NCBI GenBank assembly: GCA_021604525.1
Contig: BQJD01000006.1
Coordinates: 86,532-150,531 of the forward strand
Length of the DNA: 64,000 nucleotides
Direction of reading: 5' to 3'
Source: a marine bacterium B5-7
GTDB taxonomy: Bacteria > Pseudomonadota > Gammaproteobacteria > Arenicellales > CAJQKF01
Shown: positions 27,069 through 37,084 of the stretch, piece after piece
Layout of the letters: the number at the start of each line of letters is the position of its first letter
Numbering within the stretch: the first letter of the stretch is position 1
Translations under genes and position numbers: made by a program
The notes under the pieces: model-generated
Seen by the model: only the letters and a program-made list of their open reading frames with translations
Told to the model about the DNA's origin: nothing
Databases searched by the model: none

Positions 27069-29057
27069 ATGTTTGAATTTTTAGAGGCGAATGCAGTCGC
27101 TTTACAACAGAGCATCAAGGCACTCCTTGCCGCACTCCCGGGTCTGCCCGCGCAAATTGCCACAATACTTTCATCTACAGCGCCCACGGGTAGCGCAGTC
27201 TGGCATCTGATGTGGTTGGCGGTTGGCTGTATTATTGCGCTGGCAGGTTACTTTATTGCTCGATTTATCGATCAATGGGGCAAGCGACAGTTCAAGAACC
27301 TGTTTAATCCGCAACCAGCCGATCGTGCTGAAAAGATCTTCTATCTACTGGCCCGGGCAGTCTTGCAGACGGTCGTGGTGGTGGTCATGTTCGCTGTCGG
27401 TGCATTGCTGGCTTTACTGATTCAGCGTGATCCCATATCGCTGAATACCATGTTGATGGTGGTGGCTATTGCCTCGGTGGCGCGTTTCGGACGGGTCATC
27501 TTCATGAACCTGCTGGCGCCGGATACCCCCAGTCATCGACTGCTCGCCTTTGATGACAACACGGCCAGCAGCTTGGCACGTATTCTCATTATCACCTTTG
27601 GTGTTGCCTACGCAAATAACCTGATATTCCGCTGGTTAGGTACGTTGGGACTCGATGAGACCGGCAAGATATTCGGCGCAGTTCTGACCATGGTGTTCGC
27701 CATTGTCATGTTGTGCTGGATATCCATTAGCTATCGTCGCGAAATTGCAGTTGCTATTCGTGGTGGTGAAACATCATTGACTTCGGCACCGGTACTGATA
27801 CTCACCCGATTCTGGCACGTCATTGCAGTCGGTTATTTTCTCATTGCCGGTGCTGTGACTATCGTTCGTCTATTACTCGGCATGCCGTCAGCAGCCGGCC
27901 TGGTGGGAGCGCCGGTACTCGGGTTGCTGGTAGGTATTGTCGTCTACGCAATTCTGCTTACCATTGTCGATCGGGTTGGCAAGCGCAAATCTGCCGATGA
28001 TGAGCCGGTCAAAGGCATGCAGAGGGTCGATACGGCGAGCGCGTCGATGCGTGACCTGGTAGAACGTCTCGCCTCGGTCGCCGCAATCCTCGTTGCAGTG
28101 GGATTCACGCTATGGCGTTGGGGCATTGACCTGTCGGCGGATGCCGCGGCCGCGAATATTTTCAAGGTGGCCATGGTCTTATTGGCGGGCTGGTTCGGTA
28201 ATCGTGCCATCACCGTGTGGATCAACCGCAAGATTGAACTGGAAGGCGGCATCGACACTGCTGAACCGGGGGAGGAAGGGCCGGGTCATGGAGGCGTTTC
28301 GCGCATTGCCATGCTGTTGTCGCTGTTCCGCAAGTTTTTATCGATCACGGTGCTGGTCATCGTTGCCATGATTGCACTGTCGGAACTCGGCATCGATGTG
28401 GCACCATTGTTTGCCAGTGCCGGTATTGTCGGTCTTGCCATCGGCTTTGGCGCCCAGGCCCTGGTGCGCGATATTTTCTCGGGTGCCTTTTTCCTGATGG
28501 ACGATGCTTTCAGGATTGGAGAATACATTGATGTCGGTAGCGTTAAAGGTACGGTCGAGAAGATCTCGGTGCGCTCGATGCAGTTACGCCATCACATGGG
28601 TGCCCTGCACACCATACCGTTTGGCGAGATCAGCCATCTGACCAATTACTCACGCGACTGGGTGATGATGAAGCTGAAGCTGCGGGTTACCTACGATACT
28701 GATATCGACAAGGTGCGCAAGCTCATCAAGAAACTCGGTCAGGATTTGCTGCAGGATCCCGAGGTCGGCGACAAATTCATGCAGCCTTTGAAATCCCAGG
28801 GCGTGTACTCCATGGAAGATGAATCGGCGCTGATCATCCGTGTCAAGTTCATGACCAAACCGGGTGACCAGTTCCAGACACGCAAGGTGGTATACGGAGC
28901 GGTTCGAGAACTGTTTGAACGCGAAGGTATCAAGATTGCCAAGCATCGCGAGGTGGTCGTTCGCGTCGCCGATGATGAAGCTGGATCTGACGACGCGCAC
29001 ACACTCGGTGGTGCTGCGGCGATTGCCACACAAAACCGTGAGGAGCCATCCTCGTAA
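27069..29057 (+). CDS. MscS-family mechanosensitive channel
   Basis: The 662-residue inner-membrane protein has about ten or eleven hydrophobic segments ending in the MscS core. The pore helix is ELGIDVAPLFASAGIVGLAIGFGAQALVRD in type, and the beta domain follows (FRIGEYIDVGSVKGTVEKISVRS). A GGAGGGTGAGGG ribosome site is present. Its TAA overlaps the ATG of the next, MscK-like gene, so the two channels are co-translated. Confidence 0.9.
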   Translation: MFEFLEANAVALQQSIKALLAALPGLPAQIATILSSTAPTGSAVWHLMWLAVGCIIALAGYFIARFIDQWGKRQFKNLFNPQPADRAEKIFYLLARAVLQTVVVVVMFAVGALLALLIQRDPISLNTMLMVVAIASVARFGRVIFMNLLAPDTPSHRLLAFDDNTASSLARILIITFGVAYANNLIFRWLGTLGLDETGKIFGAVLTMVFAIVMLCWISISYRREIAVAIRGGETSLTSAPVLILTRFWHVIAVGYFLIAGAVTIVRLLLGMPSAAGLVGAPVLGLLVGIVVYAILLTIVDRVGKRKSADDEPVKGMQRVDTASASMRDLVERLASVAAILVAVGFTLWRWGIDLSADAAAANIFKVAMVLLAGWFGNRAITVWINRKIELEGGIDTAEPGEEGPGHGGVSRIAMLLSLFRKFLSITVLVIVAMIALSELGIDVAPLFASAGIVGLAIGFGAQALVRDIFSGAFFLMDDAFRIGEYIDVGSVKGTVEKISVRSMQLRHHMGALHTIPFGEISHLTNYSRDWVMMKLKLRVTYDTDIDKVRKLIKKLGQDLLQDPEVGDKFMQPLKSQGVYSMEDESALIIRVKFMTKPGDQFQTRKVVYGAVRELFEREGIKIAKHREVVVRVADDEAGSDDAHTLGGAAAIATQNREEPSS

Positions 29058-32000
29058 TGCCTCAGTCTGGCTTGGTCGACAGGCCCGAGACCGCTACCAG
29101 CATCAGTCGAAATCAGCCCGGGACACGCCGCTTTCTACGAAGCGGCGTCAGGGTGACTATTGCCGTTTTATTGCTGACCTTCACCGGGAGTCTTGCTGCG
29201 CAACTTAACCTGCCAGGCTTATCGCCGGAAAGTGCGCACCAAAATGAGCCGGCGGACAATAGTGAGGCATCCACAGCCGAAAATCCCAAGCTCATCGAGG
29301 CCCGCAAGCAGCTGACCGAGGTGAAAGCGCGGATTGACCATCTCAGCGAAATCATTGCCGGCGCTGATGAACGCATGGACGAGTTACGTCGTCGCCTCGG
29401 TTCCGGTGAGGATCTTGCCGGGCTGGAGTCAATTGATCTTGAGGTTTTAACCAGCACGGAGCTTGATAATCTGGTGAATAACCAGCGTATGTTGATAGAA
29501 GGTCATCAAAAACGGATACTCGATCTCAATAATCAACTGAACGCATTGCTTAAGGAAACCGCCCAGGCGGACCCGGGAAAAACCGTGAGCAAGATTCGAG
29601 CAAAGCAACCGAAATCTGGCAAGGGACAGACGATAGAGGATTCCGAGCAGCGAAACGGTAGTGTTGTAGATGAACAACCTGAGTACATGTCAGATACGCT
29701 CACTGACGTAAACGAAAAGCTCGCACAACGGGAAGCGGAATTATCAAGCCTGCTTCTTTCCAATAGCGAAAAGTTGAATACCCTGGCTACCCTTGAGCGT
29801 GACTTCGAACAACGGATGCTTGAGCAGCGGCAGGATTTTTTGGAGCGCGCCAGTCAGCGTTTGCGAAATCTTCGTGAGGCACAAGTGAAGCAGTCGATTG
29901 ACAGTGCCCGTGAAACCCGACGTGAAAGAGTATTCGAACCGCAGGTCGTACGTAAACTGGACGATCAAATCGTCCAGGCAGAGGAGTATCTCGCCAAGGC
30001 TCTTACTCAAAGTGGTGACATCGCCGAGAAACTTCAGGATATGCGTTCACGTCTCGGTAAAATCCGCGATGATTTCACTACTACAAAGACCCGTGTCGAA
30101 GTGGTCGGAGCCAGCCCTGCCGTGGGTCGGCTGTTACGTCGCCGACTTGACGAACTACCGTCCAATACAGGTTATAAGCGGGATGCCAAGGAGCGTCACG
30201 AAAAAATCAACAAGGCCATCGATCTGCAAATAGATATCGACGAGGCGTTGCGTGACGGCGGCGATGTGCAGACCGAAGTACAAAAACTTATCGACCCGAT
30301 TCAAAATACACTTGATGCGAAGTCCATAGCAACACTGCGGGACACGCTGACCGAGACAGTTACCAAAGCAAGACAGATAGTAACCGAGCTGCATGGACAG
30401 TATGGGGCGATTGCGGCGCGGTTGACCGAGCTGGATCAGGCTGAAAAACAATTGATCATCCAGTCGCGTGAATACGTAACCTTCATTGAAAGCGAGTTGA
30501 TGACCATACCCAGCGGACCGGTTCTGCATCGTATTCCTCTCGACGATTGGACCCAGGCGATATCTGGTTTATTCGATCCCGATCGCTGGAAATCATTGGC
30601 AGTGGATATCTGGAATGCCCTAATTTCCTACCAGATGTTTGTGTTTGTCACCATCATACTGTCTGTGTTGGCATTTGCGTCTCGCCCAAGGGCGCGCCTG
30701 AAAATTGCCCGGATGGGGAATTTAACCCGCAAGATCAGAACCGACAGTATGTCGCTTACTTTCGCGACAATGTTCGATACGCTGTTGTTGGCGTCGGCTC
30801 CAGCGCTGCTGCTTGGTGGATTTGGCTGGATCATTCGCCAGGCCTCAATCTCGGATTTATCGACATCCGTTGGTGGTGCGTTATTGCGCGCCAGCATGTT
30901 AGTGCTGTTTCTTGGCTATACTGTTTATATGGTGCGGCCCAATGGGCTCGCTACACGCCATTTCAAATGGACAGAGGATACCTGTCGCCACTTCGCCAGC
31001 AACCTGCGCTGGTTCGTGCCAACCATCGTTATTACGGTGGCCCTGAATCGATTTATGTTTTACTCAGGTGTGTCCGACTTTATTCTGTTCAGTCGGATTC
31101 TTATTCTGTTATCCGTTCTGCTGGTGACAGTATTTCTATGGCGGGTGGGTTCGAGAGCAGGGAATCGAGACGTTACAAACGATGAGGTGACGCAGATGAG
31201 CGATCCTCTGGCGGCGCATCATCGATCGTTTTGGTTGTATGTGTTGATCGGTCTTATCTCAATCGTTGCAGTGATGTCGTATTTTGGCTATCACTATACG
31301 GCGATGCGGCTGGATACCTATATCGGCTGGACCATCTTGCTGCTGATCGCACTCATGCAACTCAACAGCCTGTTGCTCAGGTGGTCAGCGCTGGTACAAC
31401 GCAGACTACGTTTCAACGAGATCGTCAAACGTCGAGAAGAGGCACGTGCCGCACGTACCGCCGATTCTGATGCGCCGATAGAATCCACCGATTCAAAGGC
31501 GGCCGATGAAAATGATCTTGATGTCGTTCGTCTCGGCGATCAGACACGGCGGCTGATAACAGCGATGCTGGTGTCATTGTGTGTTGCTGGTCTTTACCTC
31601 ATCTGGCGCGATCTGTTTCCTGCATTGAGTTTTCTTGACGAGATCAAGATGCCTTTCTCGCGCGTGGTCATCGAGGAGGGTGTCGAAAACCAGATCCCCG
31701 TGAGCCTGGTGGAATTTCTGTTCGGCATACTGGTATTTATCGCGACCATCATCGGCGCACGCAATCTGCCGGGGCTTCTTGAATTCGTGGTGTTACAGCG
31801 TCTGCCCATAGATGCCGGCGTGCGCTACGCCACCATCACCATCGCACGCTATCTTATCGTTGCTATCGGCATCGTTATCGGCTTCAGCATCATTGGCGCG
31901 GACTGGTCGAAACTGCAATGGCTGATTGCTGCCTTGGGGGTGGGTCTTGGTTTTGGTTTGCAGGAGATCGTTGCCAACTTCGTCAGTGGCATTATCCTGT

Positions 32001-32521
32001 TATTCGAGCGCCCCATCCGTGTCGGCGACATCATTACGTTGGGTGACACGGATGGCGTCGTAACACGAATACGGATTCGTGCCACCACCATTCGCAACTG
32101 GGATCAGCGCGAACTGGTGGTGCCCAATAAGGAATTTATTACCGGCAGGTTACTTAACTGGACGCTTTCAGATCCGATTAATCGCATGGTCATTCTTGTC
32201 GGCATTGCCTATGGATCGGATGTCGACAAAGCATTGAAGATTCTTCTGGAGACCGCCGCGCGTCAACCGGCGGTACTTGACGAACCAAGACCCGTGGTGG
32301 TTTTTGAAGGATTTGGAGAAAGCTCACTGGATCTCAGCCTGCGCTGTTATATGTCAGGTCTTGATTCGCGGTTGGTTACACAAACCACGATTAACCTCGA
32401 GATTAACCAACGTTTCGCCGAGGCCGGCATCGAGATTCCTTTCGCTCAGCGGGATATTCATCTGCGCGGCGGCGAACCCCTTGAGATCGTCATGCGCAAA
32501 CCGGGCGATGTAAATGAATGA
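29057..32521 (+). CDS. MscK/KefA-like large mechanosensitive channel
   Basis: The 1154-residue protein has an N-terminal membrane segment near residues 33-50 that is probably a signal peptide. Long periplasmic coiled coils (about 75-470) follow, then many membrane segments from about residue 525, and a C-terminal MscS module. The pore region is LIAALGVGLGFGLQEIVANFVSG, followed by ERPIRVGDIITLGDTDGVVTRIRIRATTIRNWD. The architecture matches MscK-type channels that open under osmotic downshock. It starts on the last base of the previous channel's stop. Confidence 0.92.
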   Translation: MPQSGLVDRPETATSISRNQPGTRRFLRSGVRVTIAVLLLTFTGSLAAQLNLPGLSPESAHQNEPADNSEASTAENPKLIEARKQLTEVKARIDHLSEIIAGADERMDELRRRLGSGEDLAGLESIDLEVLTSTELDNLVNNQRMLIEGHQKRILDLNNQLNALLKETAQADPGKTVSKIRAKQPKSGKGQTIEDSEQRNGSVVDEQPEYMSDTLTDVNEKLAQREAELSSLLLSNSEKLNTLATLERDFEQRMLEQRQDFLERASQRLRNLREAQVKQSIDSARETRRERVFEPQVVRKLDDQIVQAEEYLAKALTQSGDIAEKLQDMRSRLGKIRDDFTTTKTRVEVVGASPAVGRLLRRRLDELPSNTGYKRDAKERHEKINKAIDLQIDIDEALRDGGDVQTEVQKLIDPIQNTLDAKSIATLRDTLTETVTKARQIVTELHGQYGAIAARLTELDQAEKQLIIQSREYVTFIESELMTIPSGPVLHRIPLDDWTQAISGLFDPDRWKSLAVDIWNALISYQMFVFVTIILSVLAFASRPRARLKIARMGNLTRKIRTDSMSLTFATMFDTLLLASAPALLLGGFGWIIRQASISDLSTSVGGALLRASMLVLFLGYTVYMVRPNGLATRHFKWTEDTCRHFASNLRWFVPTIVITVALNRFMFYSGVSDFILFSRILILLSVLLVTVFLWRVGSRAGNRDVTNDEVTQMSDPLAAHHRSFWLYVLIGLISIVAVMSYFGYHYTAMRLDTYIGWTILLLIALMQLNSLLLRWSALVQRRLRFNEIVKRREEARAARTADSDAPIESTDSKAADENDLDVVRLGDQTRRLITAMLVSLCVAGLYLIWRDLFPALSFLDEIKMPFSRVVIEEGVENQIPVSLVEFLFGILVFIATIIGARNLPGLLEFVVLQRLPIDAGVRYATITIARYLIVAIGIVIGFSIIGADWSKLQWLIAALGVGLGFGLQEIVANFVSGIILLFERPIRVGDIITLGDTDGVVTRIRIRATTIRNWDQRELVVPNKEFITGRLLNWTLSDPINRMVILVGIAYGSDVDKALKILLETAARQPAVLDEPRPVVVFEGFGESSLDLSLRCYMSGLDSRLVTQTTINLEINQRFAEAGIEIPFAQRDIHLRGGEPLEIVMRKPGDVNE

Positions 32522-32554
32522 GGCTGGTGTGGGGTCTTATCCTGAGGATCTTAA

Positions 32555-34696
32555 TCAAGCCGGATCGAGATGGGCGTAGGCAAGCACCAGCCATTTAGCT
32601 CCGACGTTCTCGAAATTAACCTGAACCCGCGCATATTCACCAGCTCCCTCGAGATTGATGATGGTGCCTTGGCCAAACTTTTTATGCGCCACTCGCGCGC
32701 CGAGTCCAAGTTCGCCATTATTGCCAGTCACCGGTCGCGGTATCGCCGTGCTGGCGGCAACCCGTATCTGCCGAACCGATTCTTCCGGTACCTCGGAGAG
32801 AAATCGCGACGGCCTGGAATAATTTTCGCGCCCGTGTAACCGGCGAACTTCGGCGTAGGTCATATACAAAACGTTCATGGCCCGGGTCATGCCGACATAG
32901 CACAACCGCCGTTCTTCCTCGAGTCTTCCCGGTTCCTCGGTTGAACGCTGATGCGGGAACAATCCTTCCTCGAGACCACACATGAACACCAAGGGGAATT
33001 CAAGACCCTTGGCGGAATGCAGGCTCATCAACTGGACGCAGTCTTCCCATTCACCGGCTTGCTGGTCGCCGGCTTCCAGCGCTGCCTGAGAAAGGAAGGC
33101 GGTGAGTCGGTCCATTTCCTCCTCGGCAATATCGGGGTTGAAGGTGCGGGTCGCATTGACCAGTTCTTCGAGGTTTTCAATACGTGACTCGGCACGTTCA
33201 CCCTTGTCTTTCTGGTGGTGTTCGATCAGGCCGCTGTTGCGCAATACGGTATCGGTCAGCTCGGGTAAATCAAGGTGTCGGGTATCTTCATCCAACTGGC
33301 GAATCAGGTCGAGAAAGCGCATCAAGGCGCTGGCGGCTCGCGCCGGCAGCATATTGCGGCCACACAAGGTTTCCGCCGACTGCCACAGTGATAATCGGTG
33401 TTCGCGGGAATGTTGACGGATCATGTCGACGGTACGCGCACCGATACCACGGGTTGGAAGGTTCACCACACGTTCGAACGAGGGATCGGAATCCCTGTTG
33501 GCAACAAGCCGCAAGTAAGCCAGTGCGTCCTTGATCTCGGCACGCTCGAAAAAGCGCTGGCCGCCATATACCCGGTAAGGGATGCTGCGGTCGATCAGGT
33601 TTTGCTCGAATACCCGCGACTGCGCGTTGGAGCGATACAGTATCGCCACCGAGCGACGGGTGTTGCCTTCGCGTACCCAGTCCTCGATGCGATCAAGGAC
33701 AAAGCGGGCCTCGTCGTTGTCGTTATAGGCGGCGTAGATTCGAATGGTGTCGCCTTCCTCTCCATCGGTCCACAGCTTCTTGCCGAGACGGCCTTCGTTG
33801 TGGGCAATCACCGCATTGGCGGCACTCAGAATAATGCTGGTAGATCGATAGTTTTGTTCCAGTCGAACCACTCGGGCACCGGGAAAGTCGGTTTCAAATT
33901 GCAGAATGTTCTCGACCCGGGCGCCGCGCCAGCCGTAGATGGATTGATCGTCATCGCCGACCGCCATGATGTTGTTACGCGGTTCGGCGAATAATCGCAA
34001 CCAGCGATACTGAATGTTGTTGGTATCCTGGAATTCGTCCACCATGACGTGGCGGAAACGTTCGTGGTAGTGAGCGCGCAGGGGTTCGTTGTTCTGCAAT
34101 AGTTCGGTCGAACGCAACATTAATTCGGCAAAATCAACCAGGCCGAGTCGCTGACAGGTATCTTCGTAGGTTCTGTAGACCCCCGCCATCTGCTCCGCCT
34201 GGTAGTCGTCGCTATCGCCGAGGCTCCGTGCCCGTCGGCCTTCTTCCTTGTGACTGTTGATAAACCACTGTACTTGTCGCGGCGGCCAGTAGCCTTCGTC
34301 GAGATTCATATCCTTCAACACACGGCGTACCAGCCGATACTGATCATCGCTGTCGAGAATCTCGAAGCCCTGGGGCAGGCCGGCTTCTTCATGGTGAGCG
34401 CGCAACAGTCGATGAGAGATACCGTGAAAGGTTCCCATCCACATGCCGCCGACCGGGTAGCCGAGCATGGTTTCGATTCGGCCACGCATCTCGCGCGCGG
34501 CCTTGTTGGTGAAGGTGACCGCCAGCACCGACATGGGTGAGACGTTCATGGCCTGAACCAGGAACGCGATACGGTAGGTCAGCACCCGGGTCTTGCCGCT
34601 GCCGGCGCCGGCCAGTACCAGCATCGGACCGGGATCGGCGGACACCGCTTCGCGCTGTGCCGGGTTGAGATCATCGAATATGTGCGATACGTCCAT
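32555..34696 (-). CDS. uvrD: DNA helicase II (UvrD/Rep superfamily 1)
   Basis: The protein has 713 residues from the ATG at 34696 (MDVSHIFDDLNPAQREAV); an in-frame ATG at 34744 adds a non-conserved leader. Walker A is AGAGSGKTRVLTYR, motif II is VDEFQDTN, motif III is VGDDDQSIYGWRGA, and motif VI lies in RLCYVGMTRAM. SLHSAKGLEFPLVF is motif V. The C-terminal Tudor-like end (GLGARVAHKKFGQGTI) favours UvrD over Rep. It serves mismatch and nucleotide excision repair. Confidence 0.95.
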   Translation of the reverse strand: MDVSHIFDDLNPAQREAVSADPGPMLVLAGAGSGKTRVLTYRIAFLVQAMNVSPMSVLAVTFTNKAAREMRGRIETMLGYPVGGMWMGTFHGISHRLLRAHHEEAGLPQGFEILDSDDQYRLVRRVLKDMNLDEGYWPPRQVQWFINSHKEEGRRARSLGDSDDYQAEQMAGVYRTYEDTCQRLGLVDFAELMLRSTELLQNNEPLRAHYHERFRHVMVDEFQDTNNIQYRWLRLFAEPRNNIMAVGDDDQSIYGWRGARVENILQFETDFPGARVVRLEQNYRSTSIILSAANAVIAHNEGRLGKKLWTDGEEGDTIRIYAAYNDNDEARFVLDRIEDWVREGNTRRSVAILYRSNAQSRVFEQNLIDRSIPYRVYGGQRFFERAEIKDALAYLRLVANRDSDPSFERVVNLPTRGIGARTVDMIRQHSREHRLSLWQSAETLCGRNMLPARAASALMRFLDLIRQLDEDTRHLDLPELTDTVLRNSGLIEHHQKDKGERAESRIENLEELVNATRTFNPDIAEEEMDRLTAFLSQAALEAGDQQAGEWEDCVQLMSLHSAKGLEFPLVFMCGLEEGLFPHQRSTEEPGRLEEERRLCYVGMTRAMNVLYMTYAEVRRLHGRENYSRPSRFLSEVPEESVRQIRVAASTAIPRPVTGNNGELGLGARVAHKKFGQGTIINLEGAGEYARVQVNFENVGAKWLVLAYAHLDPA

Positions 34697-34765
34697 CTGG
34701 CGATTATAACGGCGGATTAAATGACTGCCGCGATGGGCGCACATTAACCGATCAAATAATGTCGG

Positions 34766-35248
34766 TTACGGGTTCAGTGGCGGTTTGATGCGTTCGAGTC
34801 GGCGATGCTCAATACGTGGATCTTCGGTATTGCGGAGCGATTCGACAATGCGCCATTCTTTCTCATCGATTGCAGGGAAACGGACTGCGTTCGGCGCATC
34901 GATGCGATCCGGAACGATTGTCATGTCAATAACATCAAGGTATGGCATGGCCAGGGCATAAATTTGTGCGCCGCCGATGACCCAGGCGGGTTCGCCGGCG
35001 GCGCGCAGCGCATCTTCAATGGTGGTGAAATGTTCAACCTCGTCAATTGTTTGGCGACTGATGACCAGGCTGCGTCGACCGGGAAGCTGACGGCGGTTGA
35101 TCGAGTCAAAGGTCTTGCGACCCATGATGATGCTTGAGCCCATGGTGATTCGTTTGAATCGTTTGAGATCCTCGGAGTAGTGCCAAGGCAGCGATCCGCC
35201 GACACCAATAATATTGTCGGCGCCAACGGCAACGATGGCGCCGACCAT
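34766..35248 (-). CDS. folA: dihydrofolate reductase
   Basis: The 160-residue type I DHFR reduces dihydrofolate, made by thymidylate synthase, to tetrahydrofolate. Seen are VGADNIIGVGGSLPWHYSEDLKRFK (Met20-loop equivalent), IIMGRKTFDSI and WVIGGAQIYALAM. The start ATG overlaps the thyA stop by one base, so the two are coupled functionally and in translation. Confidence 0.97.
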   Translation of the reverse strand: MVGAIVAVGADNIIGVGGSLPWHYSEDLKRFKRITMGSSIIMGRKTFDSINRRQLPGRRSLVISRQTIDEVEHFTTIEDALRAAGEPAWVIGGAQIYALAMPYLDVIDMTIVPDRIDAPNAVRFPAIDEKEWRIVESLRNTEDPRIEHRRLERIKPPLNP

Positions 35249-36129
35249 CAGACCGCAACCTTGAAGGTGATCGGCGGATAGGGATCGTAGTCAGCCAGTC
35301 GAAACGTGTCGAGCAGGGTGGATGTGTCCGCATTAAGCAGGTCGGTGAGATCGTTGAGGTCGGTAATAGCCGAATCAATGGTCAGTCGCGGCAGAGCGCG
35401 CGGCGTGCGTGTCAATTGTTCCTCAAGGCCTGGCACATGATTGTATTCAGCCATCGATCCATCGGCTTTGGCGGTGTAGATATGTGCATCGATCAGGGTA
35501 TGCGCGAATATACCCGGCCGCATACCGCTCATATGAGCGAGAAGATGGAGCAGGAAGGCATAGCCGGCGATGTTATACGGTACGCCGAGGGCGACGTCAC
35601 AACTGCGTTGGGTCAGGTGCAGGCAGACTCTGGGTTGGCCGCTGTCATCGTTTTGCACGTTTACAACCCAGAAGGCATGGCATGGCGGCAGCTTGCTTTG
35701 TTGGGCATTACCGGGCGCCCAAGCCGATATCACCATGCGTCGGCTCATGGGATTTGAACGAAGTTGCGACAACACCCACGCCACCTGATCGTTAAACGCC
35801 ACGGTACCCGTGTCGCTATGTACCGGAAATTTCCGCCAGAAGTTTCCATAGGCACTGGGTACCAGTCCCTGATCGTCAGCCCACGGATTCCAGAAATTAC
35901 AGCCATGTTTTTTTAACAGGCCGATATCGGTATTGCCGGATAGAAACCACAGATTTTCAACAACAATATTCTTCCAGGAAATTTCCTTGGTAGTGAGCAA
36001 TGGGAAGCCGTCATCCATATTGACTTCATAATTGATGTTGAAGGTAGAGAGTGTATCAACGCCGGTGCGGTTTTCCTTGCGTGTTCCCTTGGAGAGAACC
36101 TCACTTACGGTATCGAGATACTGTTTCAA
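35248..36129 (-). CDS. thyA: thymidylate synthase
   Basis: The 293-residue ThyA methylates dUMP with methylenetetrahydrofolate. The active-site cysteine is in LPPCHAFWVVNV, followed by LTQRSCDVALGVPYNIAGYAFLLHLLA and HIYTAKADGSM. The conserved opening MKQYLDTVSEVLSKG begins at a TTG codon; no ATG fits upstream, so TTG appears to be the true start. It precedes folA with an overlap. Confidence 0.96.
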   Translation of the reverse strand: MKQYLDTVSEVLSKGTRKENRTGVDTLSTFNINYEVNMDDGFPLLTTKEISWKNIVVENLWFLSGNTDIGLLKKHGCNFWNPWADDQGLVPSAYGNFWRKFPVHSDTGTVAFNDQVAWVLSQLRSNPMSRRMVISAWAPGNAQQSKLPPCHAFWVVNVQNDDSGQPRVCLHLTQRSCDVALGVPYNIAGYAFLLHLLAHMSGMRPGIFAHTLIDAHIYTAKADGSMAEYNHVPGLEEQLTRTPRALPRLTIDSAITDLNDLTDLLNADTSTLLDTFRLADYDPYPPITFKVAV

Positions 36130-36190
36130 AGGTATTACTGTTCAGCTTGTGGTGAATAAGTATGTGTTTGCTCCGGGCAAAATCCGCATG

Positions 36191-37024
36191 CTATTGCGTG
36201 GTATTTTGCTCAAGATACTTGTTGAGTTTGTTGCGTAGCTTGTCACCCAGTTTTTCTGCCTGAACCTTGGCTTCAGCCTTGATCGCATCGTTTGCAGTAT
36301 CGCGAAGTCGATTACGGACCTCGTCCATGATTTTGTACGTTAGTTTATTCAGAATCTGGTGGGCGATGTCTGAACGCGTGCCCTTTAGATTGCGTAACTG
36401 CAGGAAGTCGATCACCAGGGTGATTGGTTCACCAACCTCCTCGACCTCGATTTGCACGCGGGCGTCGATCAATTCAAACAGTTCAATTTGCAGTACGGTT
36501 GCGTCCTTGTCGATACCTGATTTCTTGTCCCCGTCTTCGTTCTCGTCCCCGTTTTCGTCCTTCTTCTTGTCTTTGTCCTTGTTTGCGCCATTGGTTGAGT
36601 TAGTGGCAGTCTGTCCGGCGGCGGCTGCCTGCGGTCCTGCAAAAGCGGCGATATTGCCGCGAAGCACATCGATGTTGGTTCGCTTGAGCGTCCCTTCGAT
36701 GAGGATATCCGGTTGCACCGAATACACCCGAGTGATGACGTGGTCTCTGAACTTGATCTGCGCACCAATTTCTGCGAAGCGAAGGGCCGGTCTGTCACTG
36801 AAGCCCGCTGGATTGGCAATCTCGAGGTCAAATATTTTGGCGCTGCCATCGGTGATGCTGATGTCGGCAGAATCGACCGTAACCGGGACGCCGGCCACTC
36901 GTGAACCGGTGCGCTCAATGCGCGCTTCCACAAGGTTGTCGAGCTGGGTCACGAAATACACGCCGACGGCGAGAATGATGAGAAGCAAAATGCTGGCGGC
37001 GACGATAAATCTGCGAAGAGTCAT
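36191..37024 (-). CDS. AsmA-like membrane-anchored envelope protein
   Basis: The 277-residue protein has one N-terminal membrane anchor (residues 5-26) and then a periplasmic region. VDSADISITDGSAKIFDLEIANPAGF is typical of AsmA/DUF748-like envelope proteins. A strongly charged low-complexity linker (DKDKKKDENGDENEDGDKK) lies near residues 148-168. A lysine-rich amphipathic helix closes the chain. The role is unknown; related proteins act in outer-membrane homeostasis. Confidence 0.6.
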   Translation of the reverse strand: MTLRRFIVAASILLLIILAVGVYFVTQLDNLVEARIERTGSRVAGVPVTVDSADISITDGSAKIFDLEIANPAGFSDRPALRFAEIGAQIKFRDHVITRVYSVQPDILIEGTLKRTNIDVLRGNIAAFAGPQAAAAGQTATNSTNGANKDKDKKKDENGDENEDGDKKSGIDKDATVLQIELFELIDARVQIEVEEVGEPITLVIDFLQLRNLKGTRSDIAHQILNKLTYKIMDEVRNRLRDTANDAIKAEAKVQAEKLGDKLRNKLNKYLEQNTTQ

Positions 37025-37084
37025 GTTATCCCTGGTCCTGAAACCATGATCACGAGAATGATAATTATGTGCCCCAAGCGATGT

